Positions 6,138 to 12,987 of a DNA stretch of 12,987 bases are shown here, one piece after another. Below the pieces are notes generated by a model. The model was not told the DNA's origin. It saw only the letters and a list, made by a program, of their open reading frames with translations, and did no database searches. How positions within the stretch are numbered: the stretch's first letter is position 1; each line of letters opens with the position of its first letter. A program made the position numbers and the translations under genes. Where the stretch lies: contig JAGAIK010000415.1 of the NCBI GenBank assembly GCA_017626625.1, forward strand, positions 1 through 12,987, given 5' to 3'. The DNA comes from Roseburia sp. Its GTDB lineage: Bacteria; Bacillota; Clostridia; Lachnospirales; Lachnospiraceae.

Positions 6138-7577
6138 ATGAAAAAGTCGAAAAAATATCTTGCGGCGGGGCTGGGGGCAGCGGCGGTCTTAGCGGCAGGA
6201 GGCAGCATTTACGCTTATCAGTCTGCGGGGGAAAAGGAGACGGAAACGGTCTCTAAGGAGACGGTGGTGGAGAGAGGCAATCTTACCGTGGGCGTGACGG
6301 AAAGCGGCAGTATCGCCATCGGCAGCTTAAGCCAGGAAATGGAGTTTGAGGGAAGTTCTTCTAGCAGCGGACAATCCGGGGCGCAGTCAGCGGGAAATGC
6401 AGCAGACAGCAGCGCTTCCTCGGAGAGCCTTGAGGTGGAAAAGGTTTATGTTTCGGTGGGGCAGAAGGTAAAGATGGGGGACGCCATTTTAAAGTTGACG
6501 GAGGAAAGCGTGGAAAGCTGCCGCAAGGAGCTTGAAACAGCGGTGACAGAGGCAAAGGCAGAGGTGAGTGCGGCGAATTTATCTGCGGCAAAAACAAAGC
6601 TTTCCGCAAGCTATTCCTATAACGTCAGCATAGCAAAAGGCAGCGTGGCGGAGGAAGAGTATCAGGCGGCTTTAGCGGAATTAGAGGATGCGGTGGAGGA
6701 AGCCCAGGAGGCGTTTGACGAGTCGGCTGCCCTGGTGACTTATTACCAGCAGATGATAGAATCCGGTGTGGATTTGAGTGAGTCCTTAGCGGAAGAGCAG
6801 AAAAATTATGACAGCCTCTACAATAAACTGAAATCGGCACAGAGCGCCTATACCACATAATCGGCGGAGGCGGAGAAAACCTATCAGGAGGCGCTGTTTT
6901 CCAGCCAGAACGCCAGCAGCCAGTACTCCGCAGATGTAAACGGCGTGGAGGTTACTGCGGAAGAGGCGGCTGCGGCATTGGAGGAAGCGGAGGAAAACTT
7001 AGCGGAGTTTGAGGCATTTGTGGGGGACGGAACGGTATATTCCGCCTATGACGGAACGGTGATGGAAATCGGCTATGCGGCGGGGGATGAGCTGTCCTCT
7101 TCCACCGCAGTGGTGACCTTTGCGGATGCAGCCTCTGTTTCCATGACCGTGTCAGTTTCGGAGGAGGATATTGCAGGGATTGCATTGGGAGACGAGGTAA
7201 TGGTGGAGCTGACTGCCTATGAGGGCGAGACATTTCCTGCAGTGGTAAAGAGCACTGATACCTCCGTTTCCAGCGGTTCTTCCACGGTGTCCTATGATGT
7301 GGAGGTGCTTCTCACCGGAGATACGGACGGTATTTTTACCGATATGACGGGCAGTGTTACCTTTGTGGAAAAACAGGTGGAAGATGTGCTTTACGTGTCG
7401 AATAAGGCGGTGATTTCGGAAGGAACCAAGTCCTATGTCAAGGTGAAAAACAGTGACGGCACAACGGAGAAAAGAGAGGTTGCCACCGGATTTTCAGACG
7501 GTGTCAATGTGGAAATTCAGTCAGGACTTGAGGAGGGCGAGACGGTGCTGATAGAAAGCCAGGTGAAAACATCATGA
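6138..7577 (+). pseudogene. HlyD/MacA-type adaptor protein 2, interrupted by an in-frame TAA
   Basis: One reading frame of 480 codons runs from the ATG at 6138 (AAGGAG 7 bases upstream) to the TGA at 7575-7577, broken only by TAA at codon 241. Residues 1-240 give the N-terminal anchor (about 7-28), a Ser/Gly/Ala-rich insertion (about 72-97), the first lipoyl half (VEKVYVSVGQKVKMGDAILK) and the first coiled-coil arm. After the stop, the frame gives the second arm, the second lipoyl half (GTVMEIGYAAGDELSSSTAV), the beta-barrel and a membrane-proximal domain (LYVSNKAVISEGTKSYVKV, then GLEEGETVL). Both halves are needed for the fold, so the 240-residue product should not work as an adaptor. No ribosome binding site precedes the GTG at 6945 or the ATG at 7062, so restart is unlikely. 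The end overlaps the permease start (ATGA). Confidence 0.85.
6858..6860 (+). other. Premature in-frame TAA in adaptor 2
   Basis: The frame reads YTT, stop, then SAEAEKTYQEAL, with coiled-coil character continuing on both sides and no frame change. One base change from CAA, GAA or AAA (Gln, Glu or Lys, common coiled-coil residues) would explain it. TAA ends several other genes here, so reassignment of the codon is not supported. Confidence 0.9.
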
Positions 7578-9019
7578 AACCAGGGGAATTATTGCGGCTT
7601 GTCTGGATGAATATTATCCAGAATAAATTTAAAACCATTATGACCTCCATCGGAATCATTGTGGGGGCAGCCACGATTGTCATGGTGATTGCCATTGGAA
7701 AAGGCGGAAAAGAGGACGTGGCGGACCAGTTTAAAAACTTAAATGCCGGAGCCATTGATATTTCCTATGACGGCGGAACCGACGAAAGAAATATGGAAAG
7801 CGGCGGGGAAAGTACCGGCGGCGGAGGAATGGCAATGCCCCAGGGGGCGTCAGGCGGTTTTTCAGGAAATGCAGGAAATGCCGGGACAGGGGGCGGCTTT
7901 GGCGGCGGTGCACCCTCCTTCGGAGGTGATTTCGGCGGAGGCGGGGGAGATTTTTCTCCCGGCGAAATGCCCTCCGGAGGTGATTTCGGCAGAGGCGGCT
8001 TCTTCGGAGGCGGAAATGACATGCAGGAGCGGATGAATCAGGAAAACATCACCTTAGATGAGGAGGATGTGGACGATATCGAAACCTTTGCTGCCGGAGT
8101 TACGGATGTTACCATTTCTTATACCACCCGTTCTTCCGTGGACGGCGGTGAGTTAGAGGAAGCGGCAACCTATACCATCGGCGGCGTAAAGGAAAATTAT
8201 GCGGATATGAGCAACCTGTCCCTTGCCCTGGGGGAGTTTATCACAGAGGCGGATGATGAGAATAAGGAAAAAATCTGCGTGCTGGGGGCATCGGTGGCGG
8301 AGGAAATCTTTGGCAGCGCCATCGAAGCCTATGGCAGCGTGATTTACATTGACGAGCGTTCCTATGTGGTAAACGGCGTGTTGGAAACGATGGGTACGGT
8401 GTCCTCCGGAATCAGCCCCGATGATTCCATTTTCATTCCCTATGCCACCGGGGTGAAATATCTGGTGGGAACGAAGGTGAATCCCACCATCACCGTGTTG
8501 GCGGAGGACGTCAATAACATTGACGGCGTCATTGCGGAGGTGACGGAGGTGTTGGCGGCAACCTATCCCAACGCGGAATTTACCTTTGAGGATGCAGGCA
8601 GCAAGATGGAGGCAGCGGCGGCTTCCAACGAAATCCTTACCATGCTTCTAATTGCCATGGCGGCGATTGTGTTCGTGGTAGGCGGCATCGGAATTATGAA
8701 TGTCCTGTTTGTCTCCGTGAAGGAGCGCACCAATGAAATTGGTATCCTAAAGGCAATCGGCTGCTCCCAGAAAAATATTCTGTTTGAATTTTTGTGTGAG
8801 GCGGCGGCAATCAGCCTCATTGGCGGTGTGCTTGGGGTGGGAGCAAGTTTACTTGTGACCCCGGTGGCGCGGTATTTTGGGGTGCGGGTGGAATTGTCGC
8901 TGTCGGCGTTTTTGATTGCACTGCTCTTTGCAGTGGGAACGGGGACGATTTTCGGATTTTATCCTGCTTATAAGGCGTCAAAATTAGTCCCGGTAGAGGC
9001 ATTAGGCGCAGAAACTTAA
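7574..9019 (+). CDS. MacB/FtsX-type ABC transporter permease with Gly-rich extracellular insertion
   Basis: A 481-residue permease of the MacB type. The first membrane helix is at about 22-42, in TIMTSIGIIVGAATIVMVIA. A large extracytoplasmic domain (MacB periplasmic core type, about 43-350) follows. Three C-terminal helices are near 353-382, 407-432 and 444-463, with the FtsX signature GGIGIMNVLFVSVKERTNEI, then GILKAIG, and the FGFYPAYKASKLVPVEAL ending. Unlike fused MacB, the ATPase is a separate gene at 9801. The odd part is residues 77-148, a Gly/Phe/Met/Pro/Ser low-complexity insertion (GGGFGGGAPSFGGDF, EMPSGGDFGRGGFFGG) placed early in the extracellular domain. AGGTGA is 7 bases before the ATG, which overlaps the stop of the broken adaptor gene. 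Translation may be reduced if coupling to that gene is lost. Confidence 0.92.
   Translation: MKPGELLRLVWMNIIQNKFKTIMTSIGIIVGAATIVMVIAIGKGGKEDVADQFKNLNAGAIDISYDGGTDERNMESGGESTGGGGMAMPQGASGGFSGNAGNAGTGGGFGGGAPSFGGDFGGGGGDFSPGEMPSGGDFGRGGFFGGGNDMQERMNQENITLDEEDVDDIETFAAGVTDVTISYTTRSSVDGGELEEAATYTIGGVKENYADMSNLSLALGEFITEADDENKEKICVLGASVAEEIFGSAIEAYGSVIYIDERSYVVNGVLETMGTVSSGISPDDSIFIPYATGVKYLVGTKVNPTITVLAEDVNNIDGVIAEVTEVLAATYPNAEFTFEDAGSKMEAAAASNEILTMLLIAMAAIVFVVGGIGIMNVLFVSVKERTNEIGILKAIGCSQKNILFEFLCEAAAISLIGGVLGVGASLLVTPVARYFGVRVELSLSAFLIALLFAVGTGTIFGFYPAYKASKLVPVEALGAET
7917..7998 (+). repeat. 28-bp direct repeat within the Gly-rich insertion
   Basis: Copies at 7917-7944 and 7971-7998, 54 bases apart, differ at only two positions and both encode GGDFG-type residues. 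They look like a recent internal duplication of an 18-codon unit that enlarged the permease loop. Confidence 0.8.
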
Positions 9020-9041
9020 GGAAGAAGGGCTGAAGTGGAAA

Positions 9042-9779
9042 ATGAAGAAAAAAGGATTGATTTTGACAGCGGCGGGGATTTGCCTGGCAGCGGCAGCGGT
9101 TACGGTTTCCCTTTTGGCGGGTCGGGAAACCGGGAGTGCGGAGACGGTAAGTGTGGGAGAAAACCAGCGGATTGTTTACGGATATCTGACCTCCGTCCTG
9201 GGAAATGAAATCAGCTACACGGAGATAGAAACGTCGGTGGCGGAAGCCATGCTGGAGAAGCAGGCGGAAAAAAGTGACGAAAAGACAACCTCTGACGGGA
9301 AAGAAGCAGCGTCAGGCACAGGAGATGGAAGTATGCCGGAGGGAGCTCCGCAGGATGGGGGAAATGGCACTTCGGGAGAACAGCCGCCTGATATGGAAAC
9401 CGGAGATTTGGCAGGCAAAGCCCCGCAGGGTATGGAAAACGGTACTTTGGGAGAACAGCCCTACGATACGGAAGGCGGAGATTCGGCAGAAAAAACCTCT
9501 CAGAGTATAGAAAGCGGCACTTCGGGAGAACAGCTCTCCGATACGGAAACCGGAAATACAGCGGACGGAGAGCAAAGCAGACCGGAAACGGGAATGCAGT
9601 CCGGCATAGGAAGCGGAGAGAGCGTTACAGCACTGATTCCAGTGGGGACGGTGGTGCACACGACAACAGATACGGAGACAACATTTTCAAGGCTGGCAGC
9701 AGGGGATTTCGTGAAGTTCCTTCTGGAGACAACAGAGGACGGCGGGGAAACCATAGTGGAAATCTGGATGATACAGTAG
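9042..9779 (+). CDS. Membrane-anchored repeat protein of the export operon, function unknown
   Basis: A 245-residue protein with an N-terminal hydrophobic anchor or signal (about 4-26, GLILTAAGICLAAAAVTVSL). There is no lipobox: the only Cys, at 14, lies inside the hydrophobic core. Residues 40-75 (RIVYGYLTSVLGNEISYTEIE) and 195-245 (VTALIPVGTVVHTTT, then LAAGDFVKFLLE, ending VEIWMI) read like two parts of one small beta-rich domain, resembling the GxVTxVxGNxIT and LxxGDxVxI patterns of DUF5666-like proteins. The parts are separated by about 120 Gly/Ser/Glu/Pro-rich residues that include three 25-residue repeats. It sits between permease and ATPase, so it probably serves the exporter, for example as an extracellular accessory. 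This is inference. No family can be named with certainty. Confidence 0.75.
   Translation: MKKKGLILTAAGICLAAAAVTVSLLAGRETGSAETVSVGENQRIVYGYLTSVLGNEISYTEIETSVAEAMLEKQAEKSDEKTTSDGKEAASGTGDGSMPEGAPQDGGNGTSGEQPPDMETGDLAGKAPQGMENGTLGEQPYDTEGGDSAEKTSQSIESGTSGEQLSDTETGNTADGEQSRPETGMQSGIGSGESVTALIPVGTVVHTTTDTETTFSRLAAGDFVKFLLETTEDGGETIVEIWMIQ
9366..9590 (+). repeat. Three 75-bp repeats in the anchored protein gene
   Basis: Copies begin at 9366, 9441 and 9516, each opening with a GTxGEQ motif followed by aspartate and glutamate-rich sequence (GTSGEQPPD, GTLGEQPYD, GTSGEQLSD). The period is exactly 75 bases (25 residues). The third copy is more diverged in its second half. They are in frame and would change linker length without breaking the protein. 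Confidence 0.85.
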
Positions 9780-9800
9780 CATTGCGGAAAGGGAGAAAAA

Positions 9801-10481
9801 ATGAATATCATTACCATGCAAAACATCAATAAATCCTACCGGATGGGAAATCACAGCCTGCATGTATTAAAGAATGTGTCCCTTACGGTGGAAAAGGGGG
9901 AATACCTTGCCATATTAGGTCCCTCCGGTTCGGGAAAAAGTACGTTAATGAACATTATCGGCTGTATGGACGTGATGGACGAGGGCACATACTGCTTAGA
10001 CGAGGTTGCAGTGGAACATGCGAAGGAGAAGGAGCTTGTGAATATCCGCAACCGGAAAATCGGCTTCATTTTCCAGAAATACCATCTGATACCCACCTAC
10101 AATGTGCTTCAGAATATTGTCATGCCCCTTTTGATGCGGGGAATGAGCTTAAACGAGGCAAGAGAAGCGAGTATGGAAACCATAGAAATGTTAGGGCTCG
10201 CGGAGCGAATAAACCATAAGCCCAACGAGCTGTCTGGCGGACAGCAGCAGCGTGTCGCCATCGCCAGGGCGCTGGTGGGGCAGCCTGCCATTTTACTTGC
10301 GGACGAACCGACGGGGGCGTTAGACAGAAACAGCGGAAAAGAAGTGTTAAAGCTTTTCGGACGTCTGCATGATATGGGAAATACTATTGTGATGATTACC
10401 CACGATTTGGACGTGGCGGAACATGCCAAACGGGTGGTACGGATTGTGGACGGGGAATTGTTTGAGGGGAAAGAAGCGTGA
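9801..10481 (+). CDS. ABC transporter ATP-binding protein, MacB/LolD type
   Basis: A complete 226-residue ATPase that should power the permease encoded at 7574. All motifs are intact: Walker A GPSGSGKST (40-48), Q-loop Gln92 (FIFQKYHLIP), signature LSGGQQQRVAIARAL (144-158), Walker B ILLADEPTGALD (164-175) and the switch His201 (ITHD). IFQxxxLIPxxNVLxNIxMP is characteristic of the MacB/LolD/FtsE-like export branch. AAAGGGAG is 5 bases before the ATG, and the gap to the previous gene is 21 bases. It ends the operon. No clear hairpin terminator follows in the 63 bases before the next promoter. Confidence 0.96.
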   Translation: MNIITMQNINKSYRMGNHSLHVLKNVSLTVEKGEYLAILGPSGSGKSTLMNIIGCMDVMDEGTYCLDEVAVEHAKEKELVNIRNRKIGFIFQKYHLIPTYNVLQNIVMPLLMRGMSLNEAREASMETIEMLGLAERINHKPNELSGGQQQRVAIARALVGQPAILLADEPTGALDRNSGKEVLKLFGRLHDMGNTIVMITHDLDVAEHAKRVVRIVDGELFEGKEA

Positions 10482-10517
10482 ACAAAGACTTTTATATTCC
10501 GAAATGGGAACACAATA

Positions 10518-10546
10518 TTGAAGAAATAAATAATTTGTGCTAAAAT
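10518..10546 (+). promoter_or_regulatory. Sigma-A promoter of the DUF4143 ATPase gene
   Basis: TTGAAG (10518-10523) and TAAAAT (10541-10546) are 17 bases apart, with TGC just before the -10 (extended -10). Transcription should start near 10553. The ATG at 10545 lies inside the -10 element and so cannot be the translation start on this transcript. Confidence 0.7.
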
Positions 10547-10561
10547 GAGAACACTAATCGG

Positions 10562-10577
10562 GGAGGTGATTTCATTG
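10562..10577 (+). promoter_or_regulatory. Ribosome binding site selecting a TTG start
   Basis: GGAGG at 10562-10566 lies 8 bases upstream of TTG at 10575-10577, the ideal distance, and the next residues (VKRKEYLEQL) match the usual start of AAA_14/DUF4143 proteins. Confidence 0.75.
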
Positions 10578-11810
10578 GTAAAACGGAAAGAATATTTGGA
10601 ACAGCTCATCGGCTGGAAAGAGGAACAGGTGATAAAGGTTGTGACAGGTATCCGCCGCTGTGGGAAGTCAACACTTTTGGCTCAGTATCAGGAGTGGCTG
10701 AAAGAGAACGGTGTTGCAGAGGAACAAATTCTTTCGGTCAACTTTGAAGAACTGGAATATGAAGATTTGCTGGATTACAAAAGGCTGTATCAATATCTGA
10801 AAGAGCATTTGGCAGATGGAAAGATGACCTATATTTTTCTTGATGAAATACAGAAGGTTCCTTTTTTTGAAAAGGCTGTGGACAGTTTATATGTAAAACC
10901 CAATGTGGATTTGTATATTACCGGCTCTAATGCGTATCTGCTGTCAGGGGATTTGGCGACGCTTCTGACAGGCAGATATGTTGAAATCAAAATGCTGCCT
11001 CTTTCCTTCCGGGAATATCTTACGATGACAGGTTTAGAGCCGGAACAGGGGTTTCCTGAGTATTTAAGAAACGGCGGTATGCCGTATATTGCCGCTATGA
11101 ATCGTACAGACGAAAAAGTAAGCACCTATTTAGAGGGGATTTATAACACGGTTATCGTAAAAGATATTGAGGACAGACAGGCAAGAAAGGAGAGCGAGCC
11201 TTCCAAACGAAAAATCACAGATATTGCGCTTTTAAAGACGATTGCAAAGTATCTTGCCAGCGTTGCAGGCAATCCCGTATCGGTCAGAAGTATCACGGAT
11301 TATTTGATTTCAAACGGAAGAAAAATCTCACCCAACACGGTAGGAGATTATGTGGAAGCCCTGACGGAATCCTTTATCTTTTATCCAGCAGAGCGTTTTG
11401 ACATTGTAGGAAAACAACTTTTAAAAGCAAACCGGAAAATGTATATTGTTGATTTGGGACTGAGGAATCATATACTTCCCCGAAAGAGTTATGACCTCGG
11501 TTTTTCTCTCGAAAACATGGTTTATTTTGAACTCCTGCGCCGTGGGTATCAGGTGACCATCGGTAAGGTGGGAAACACAGAGGTTGACTTTGTTGCCCAA
11601 AAGCAGGGCGTCTATCAATATTTTCAGGTAACGGCGGATATGACAGCAAAGGAAACCTTTGACCGTGAAATCAGACCCCTGGAAAATATCAGAGACAATT
11701 ATGAAAAAATCATTCTGACAATGGATCGTTTGACACCCGGTAATTACAACGGGATTAAAGTTTGGTATTTACCGGACTGGCTGATTGGAACCAATCGTTT
11801 TATGCGGTGA
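10575..11810 (+). CDS. AAA_14/DUF4143 family ATPase
   Basis: A 411-residue protein from the TTG start chosen because of its ribosome binding site and promoter; an ATG at 10545 would add 10 residues. The N-terminal P-loop domain has Walker A GIRRCGKST (25-33), Walker B YIFLDEIQ (86-93) and a YITGSN sensor-like motif (114-119). The C-terminal DUF4143 part has a winged-helix stretch (LLKTIAKYLASVAGNPVSV) and a nuclease-like fold remnant with SLENMVYFELLRRGY and EVDFV (336-339). In the last strand Gln351 (FQV) replaces the Lys expected of an active PD-(D/E)XK enzyme. These proteins are common and mobile-looking in clostridia and Bacteroidetes, and their role is unsettled. The reading frame is intact. 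Confidence 0.92.
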   Translation: MVKRKEYLEQLIGWKEEQVIKVVTGIRRCGKSTLLAQYQEWLKENGVAEEQILSVNFEELEYEDLLDYKRLYQYLKEHLADGKMTYIFLDEIQKVPFFEKAVDSLYVKPNVDLYITGSNAYLLSGDLATLLTGRYVEIKMLPLSFREYLTMTGLEPEQGFPEYLRNGGMPYIAAMNRTDEKVSTYLEGIYNTVIVKDIEDRQARKESEPSKRKITDIALLKTIAKYLASVAGNPVSVRSITDYLISNGRKISPNTVGDYVEALTESFIFYPAERFDIVGKQLLKANRKMYIVDLGLRNHILPRKSYDLGFSLENMVYFELLRRGYQVTIGKVGNTEVDFVAQKQGVYQYFQVTADMTAKETFDREIRPLENIRDNYEKIILTMDRLTPGNYNGIKVWYLPDWLIGTNRFMR

Positions 11811-11822
11811 GAGGAGGAAAAA

Positions 11823-12290
11823 ATGTATTTAGAAAGTGAAAATTTTATTGTTAGAAAATTGAAGTTAGAGGATGAAGAGAATATAAGAGCTTTGGAGGAA
11901 TCAAGACCATGGGCAAAAGGTATATTAAAATTTGCTGCTTCTATACCAGGGGGAGAAAAAATTAAGTACGTTGAAAGTCTATGGGAGGATTATATAAAGG
12001 AGGATTATTTCTGGTGTATCTATAGGAAAGATGGTCAATTTTGTGGAGATGTACAATTAGATAAAGATAGTGAAACGGAATGTCATTTTTATATTCAACT
12101 TATGGATGAGGCAAAGATAGAAGGATTTGGTAAGGAACTGTTTGAACAACTTATAGATGAAGTTGTCAAAGAATCCGGAGCAAAGCATTTATATTTTGAA
12201 TTGTGGAATGATAAAGATAGAAGCAAAGAGATATTTGAAGAAGTCGGATATAATATGGAAAGCGGTGCATGGGAATATGATTGTAAGTGA
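11823..12290 (+). CDS. GNAT-family N-acetyltransferase
   Basis: A 155-residue cytosolic protein with the GNAT layout. It begins with LESENFIVRKLKLEDEENIRALE, the usual opening with beta-1 and alpha-1. FWCIYRKDGQFCGDVQLD (about 63-80) forms the central strands. The acetyl-CoA loop region IEGFGKELFEQLIDEVV (about 99-115) corresponds to a degenerate Q/RxxGxG/A motif, and LYFELWNDKDRSKEIFEEVGY is the usual last motif. The substrate is unknown. AGGAGG is 5 bases before the ATG and the gene starts 12 bases after the ATPase stop, so they are probably co-transcribed. It is clearly more AT-rich than the export operon, suggesting separate acquisition. Confidence 0.85.
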   Translation: MYLESENFIVRKLKLEDEENIRALEESRPWAKGILKFAASIPGGEKIKYVESLWEDYIKEDYFWCIYRKDGQFCGDVQLDKDSETECHFYIQLMDEAKIEGFGKELFEQLIDEVVKESGAKHLYFELWNDKDRSKEIFEEVGYNMESGAWEYDCK

Positions 12291-12326
12291 ATAAAATAAA
12301 AATGTTTATTGAAAGAAGGTGCTGCG

Positions 12327-12987
12327 ATGGATATGCAGGAATTAAAGCGACTTATTTACCAAGGAGAAAAAGTTGATATAGAGTGCAAACAGGCAGAGAG
12401 CAGTGTACCTAAGTCTGCTTATGAGTCATATTCTGCATTTGCCAATACTAAGGGCGGGTATATTATTCTTGGTGTTAGGGAGGATAAGTCAAAGAAAGTT
12501 CCGGAAGAGCGTTTTATTATACAAGGGATTGAAAATCCGGAAAAGCAGAAAGCGGATTTTTGGAATACCATTAACGGTAACAAGGTTAATGTAAATATAT
12601 TAAAAGATGAAAATGTTTATGTTGTTGAAGAGGATGGAATCAGTCTTATTGTCATTTATGTACCAAGAGCTGAATTTAACATGCGTCCGGTATATATTGG
12701 AGAAAATCCATATAAGGGAACATATAAGAGAAATTATGAGGGAGATTATCATGCTACGGAATATGAGGTCAGAAGTATGATTCGAGACCAGAATCCTGAA
12801 GGTAATGATAATATGATTGTTGAATATTACACTATGGATGATATTGATAAGGAAACTCTCAGAAAATATCGTCAGATTTTTGAAATCAGAAATGATGGAC
12901 ATGTATGGAATTCTCTTGATGATAAAACATTTCTTGAAAAACTTGGTGGGTATAGAAAAGACAGGGGAACAGGAGTTGAGGGGCTTA
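12327..12987 (+). CDS. AlbA_2/Schlafen-type putative ATP-binding protein, N-terminal part (3' end outside window)
   Basis: The frame is open from the ATG at 12327 (AGAAGGTG upstream) through the window end, giving the first 220 residues. The AlbA_2 domain (PF04326, formerly AAA_4) is seen in VDIECKQAE (17-25), SYSAFANTKGGYIILGVRED (about 35-54), ISLIVIYVPRA and the following NPYKGTYKRNYEGDYHATEYEV. From about 160 a linker leads to LRKYRQIFEIRNDGHVW and FLEKLGGYRKDRGTGVEGL, typical of RecG-like, winged-helix-containing members. Known members include putative transcriptional regulators and defence-island proteins. No role can be assigned from the fragment. It is AT-rich like the GNAT gene before it. 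Confidence 0.85.
   Translation, partial: MDMQELKRLIYQGEKVDIECKQAESSVPKSAYESYSAFANTKGGYIILGVREDKSKKVPEERFIIQGIENPEKQKADFWNTINGNKVNVNILKDENVYVVEEDGISLIVIYVPRAEFNMRPVYIGENPYKGTYKRNYEGDYHATEYEVRSMIRDQNPEGNDNMIVEYYTMDDIDKETLRKYRQIFEIRNDGHVWNSLDDKTFLEKLGGYRKDRGTGVEGL

Noticed and set aside
5660..6208. Minus-strand reading frame rich in Phe, Leu and Cys
   Set aside because: It is the mirror of the purine-rich repeat tail of adaptor 1, has no ribosome binding site and runs across two plus-strand gene boundaries.
6858..6860. Programmed readthrough or recoding of the stop
   Set aside because: The codon is TAA, which is neither a selenocysteine nor a pyrrolysine codon, the following bases do not match known leaky contexts, and TAA ends other genes in the window.
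6945..7577. Independent 210-residue gene starting at GTG 6945
   Set aside because: It is the same frame as the gene from 6138, lacks a ribosome binding site and has only the second half of an adaptor fold, so it is the 3' part of a broken gene.
9312..9659. Minus-strand reading frame opposite the anchored protein repeats
   Set aside because: Its repeats only mirror those of the plus-strand gene, and there is no ribosome binding site or recognisable domain.
12403..12594. Separate 63-residue gene
   Set aside because: It is a different frame inside the AlbA_2 protein gene, whose motifs (AFANTKGGYIILGV) are clear in the frame starting at 12327.
1..12987. Insertion sequences, prophage genes, tRNA or rRNA
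   Set aside because: No transposase, integrase, terminal inverted repeats with target duplications, or tRNA/rRNA signatures were seen on either strand.

Overview
The window looks like the chromosome of a spore-forming, Gram-positive gut clostridium, most likely Lachnospiraceae. This rests on several signs. There is a SpoVAC spore protein behind a sigma-F/G-type promoter. The glycoside hydrolase family 2 (GH2) enzyme has a Clostridia-style C-terminal tail. The efflux adaptors have no outer-membrane partner gene. Ribosome binding sites are strong GGAGG types. The species assignment is inference. No rRNA, tRNA, CRISPR array, integrase or insertion sequence was recognised.

Left part (1-4303). 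The 3' end of a GH2 beta-galactosidase-like gene runs into a bidirectional terminator shared with a convergent AraC-family regulator on the minus strand. A divergent pair then follows on the plus strand: spoVAC, overlapped by ATGA with a 63-residue acidic protein. Next is a membrane-bound methyl-accepting chemotaxis protein without an extracellular sensor domain, closed by a strong terminator at 4263-4303.

Central part (4304-10481). This is a five-gene MacB-like export operon: adaptor 1, adaptor 2, FtsX/MacB permease, a membrane-anchored repeat protein, and the ABC ATPase. The genes are tightly spaced, and two junctions are nearly touching (6136/6138) or overlapping (7574-7577). The promoter has a -10 but no good -35. 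In its place lie four hexamers at an exact 11-bp period resembling PhoP-type (OmpR-family) response-regulator boxes. Adaptor 2 is broken by one in-frame TAA (6858-6860), with the reading frame otherwise open to its natural end, so this allele is probably a recent pseudogene or an assembly error. All four extracytoplasmic proteins of the operon carry low-complexity insertions, and three of these are built from recognisable DNA repeats (36-bp, 54-bp and 75-bp periods).

Right part (10482-12987). A stand-alone AAA_14/DUF4143 ATPase has its own promoter and very probably a TTG start. It is followed by an AT-rich GNAT acetyltransferase and the 5' part of an AlbA_2/Schlafen-type ATP-binding protein cut by the window edge. 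The base composition change suggests an acquired accessory segment.

The most interesting item is the export operon. It combines repeat-expanded extracellular parts, an unusual gene order with the ATPase last behind an anchored repeat protein, a PhoP-like direct-repeat control region, and an interrupted adaptor. Its substrate cannot be read from the sequence.
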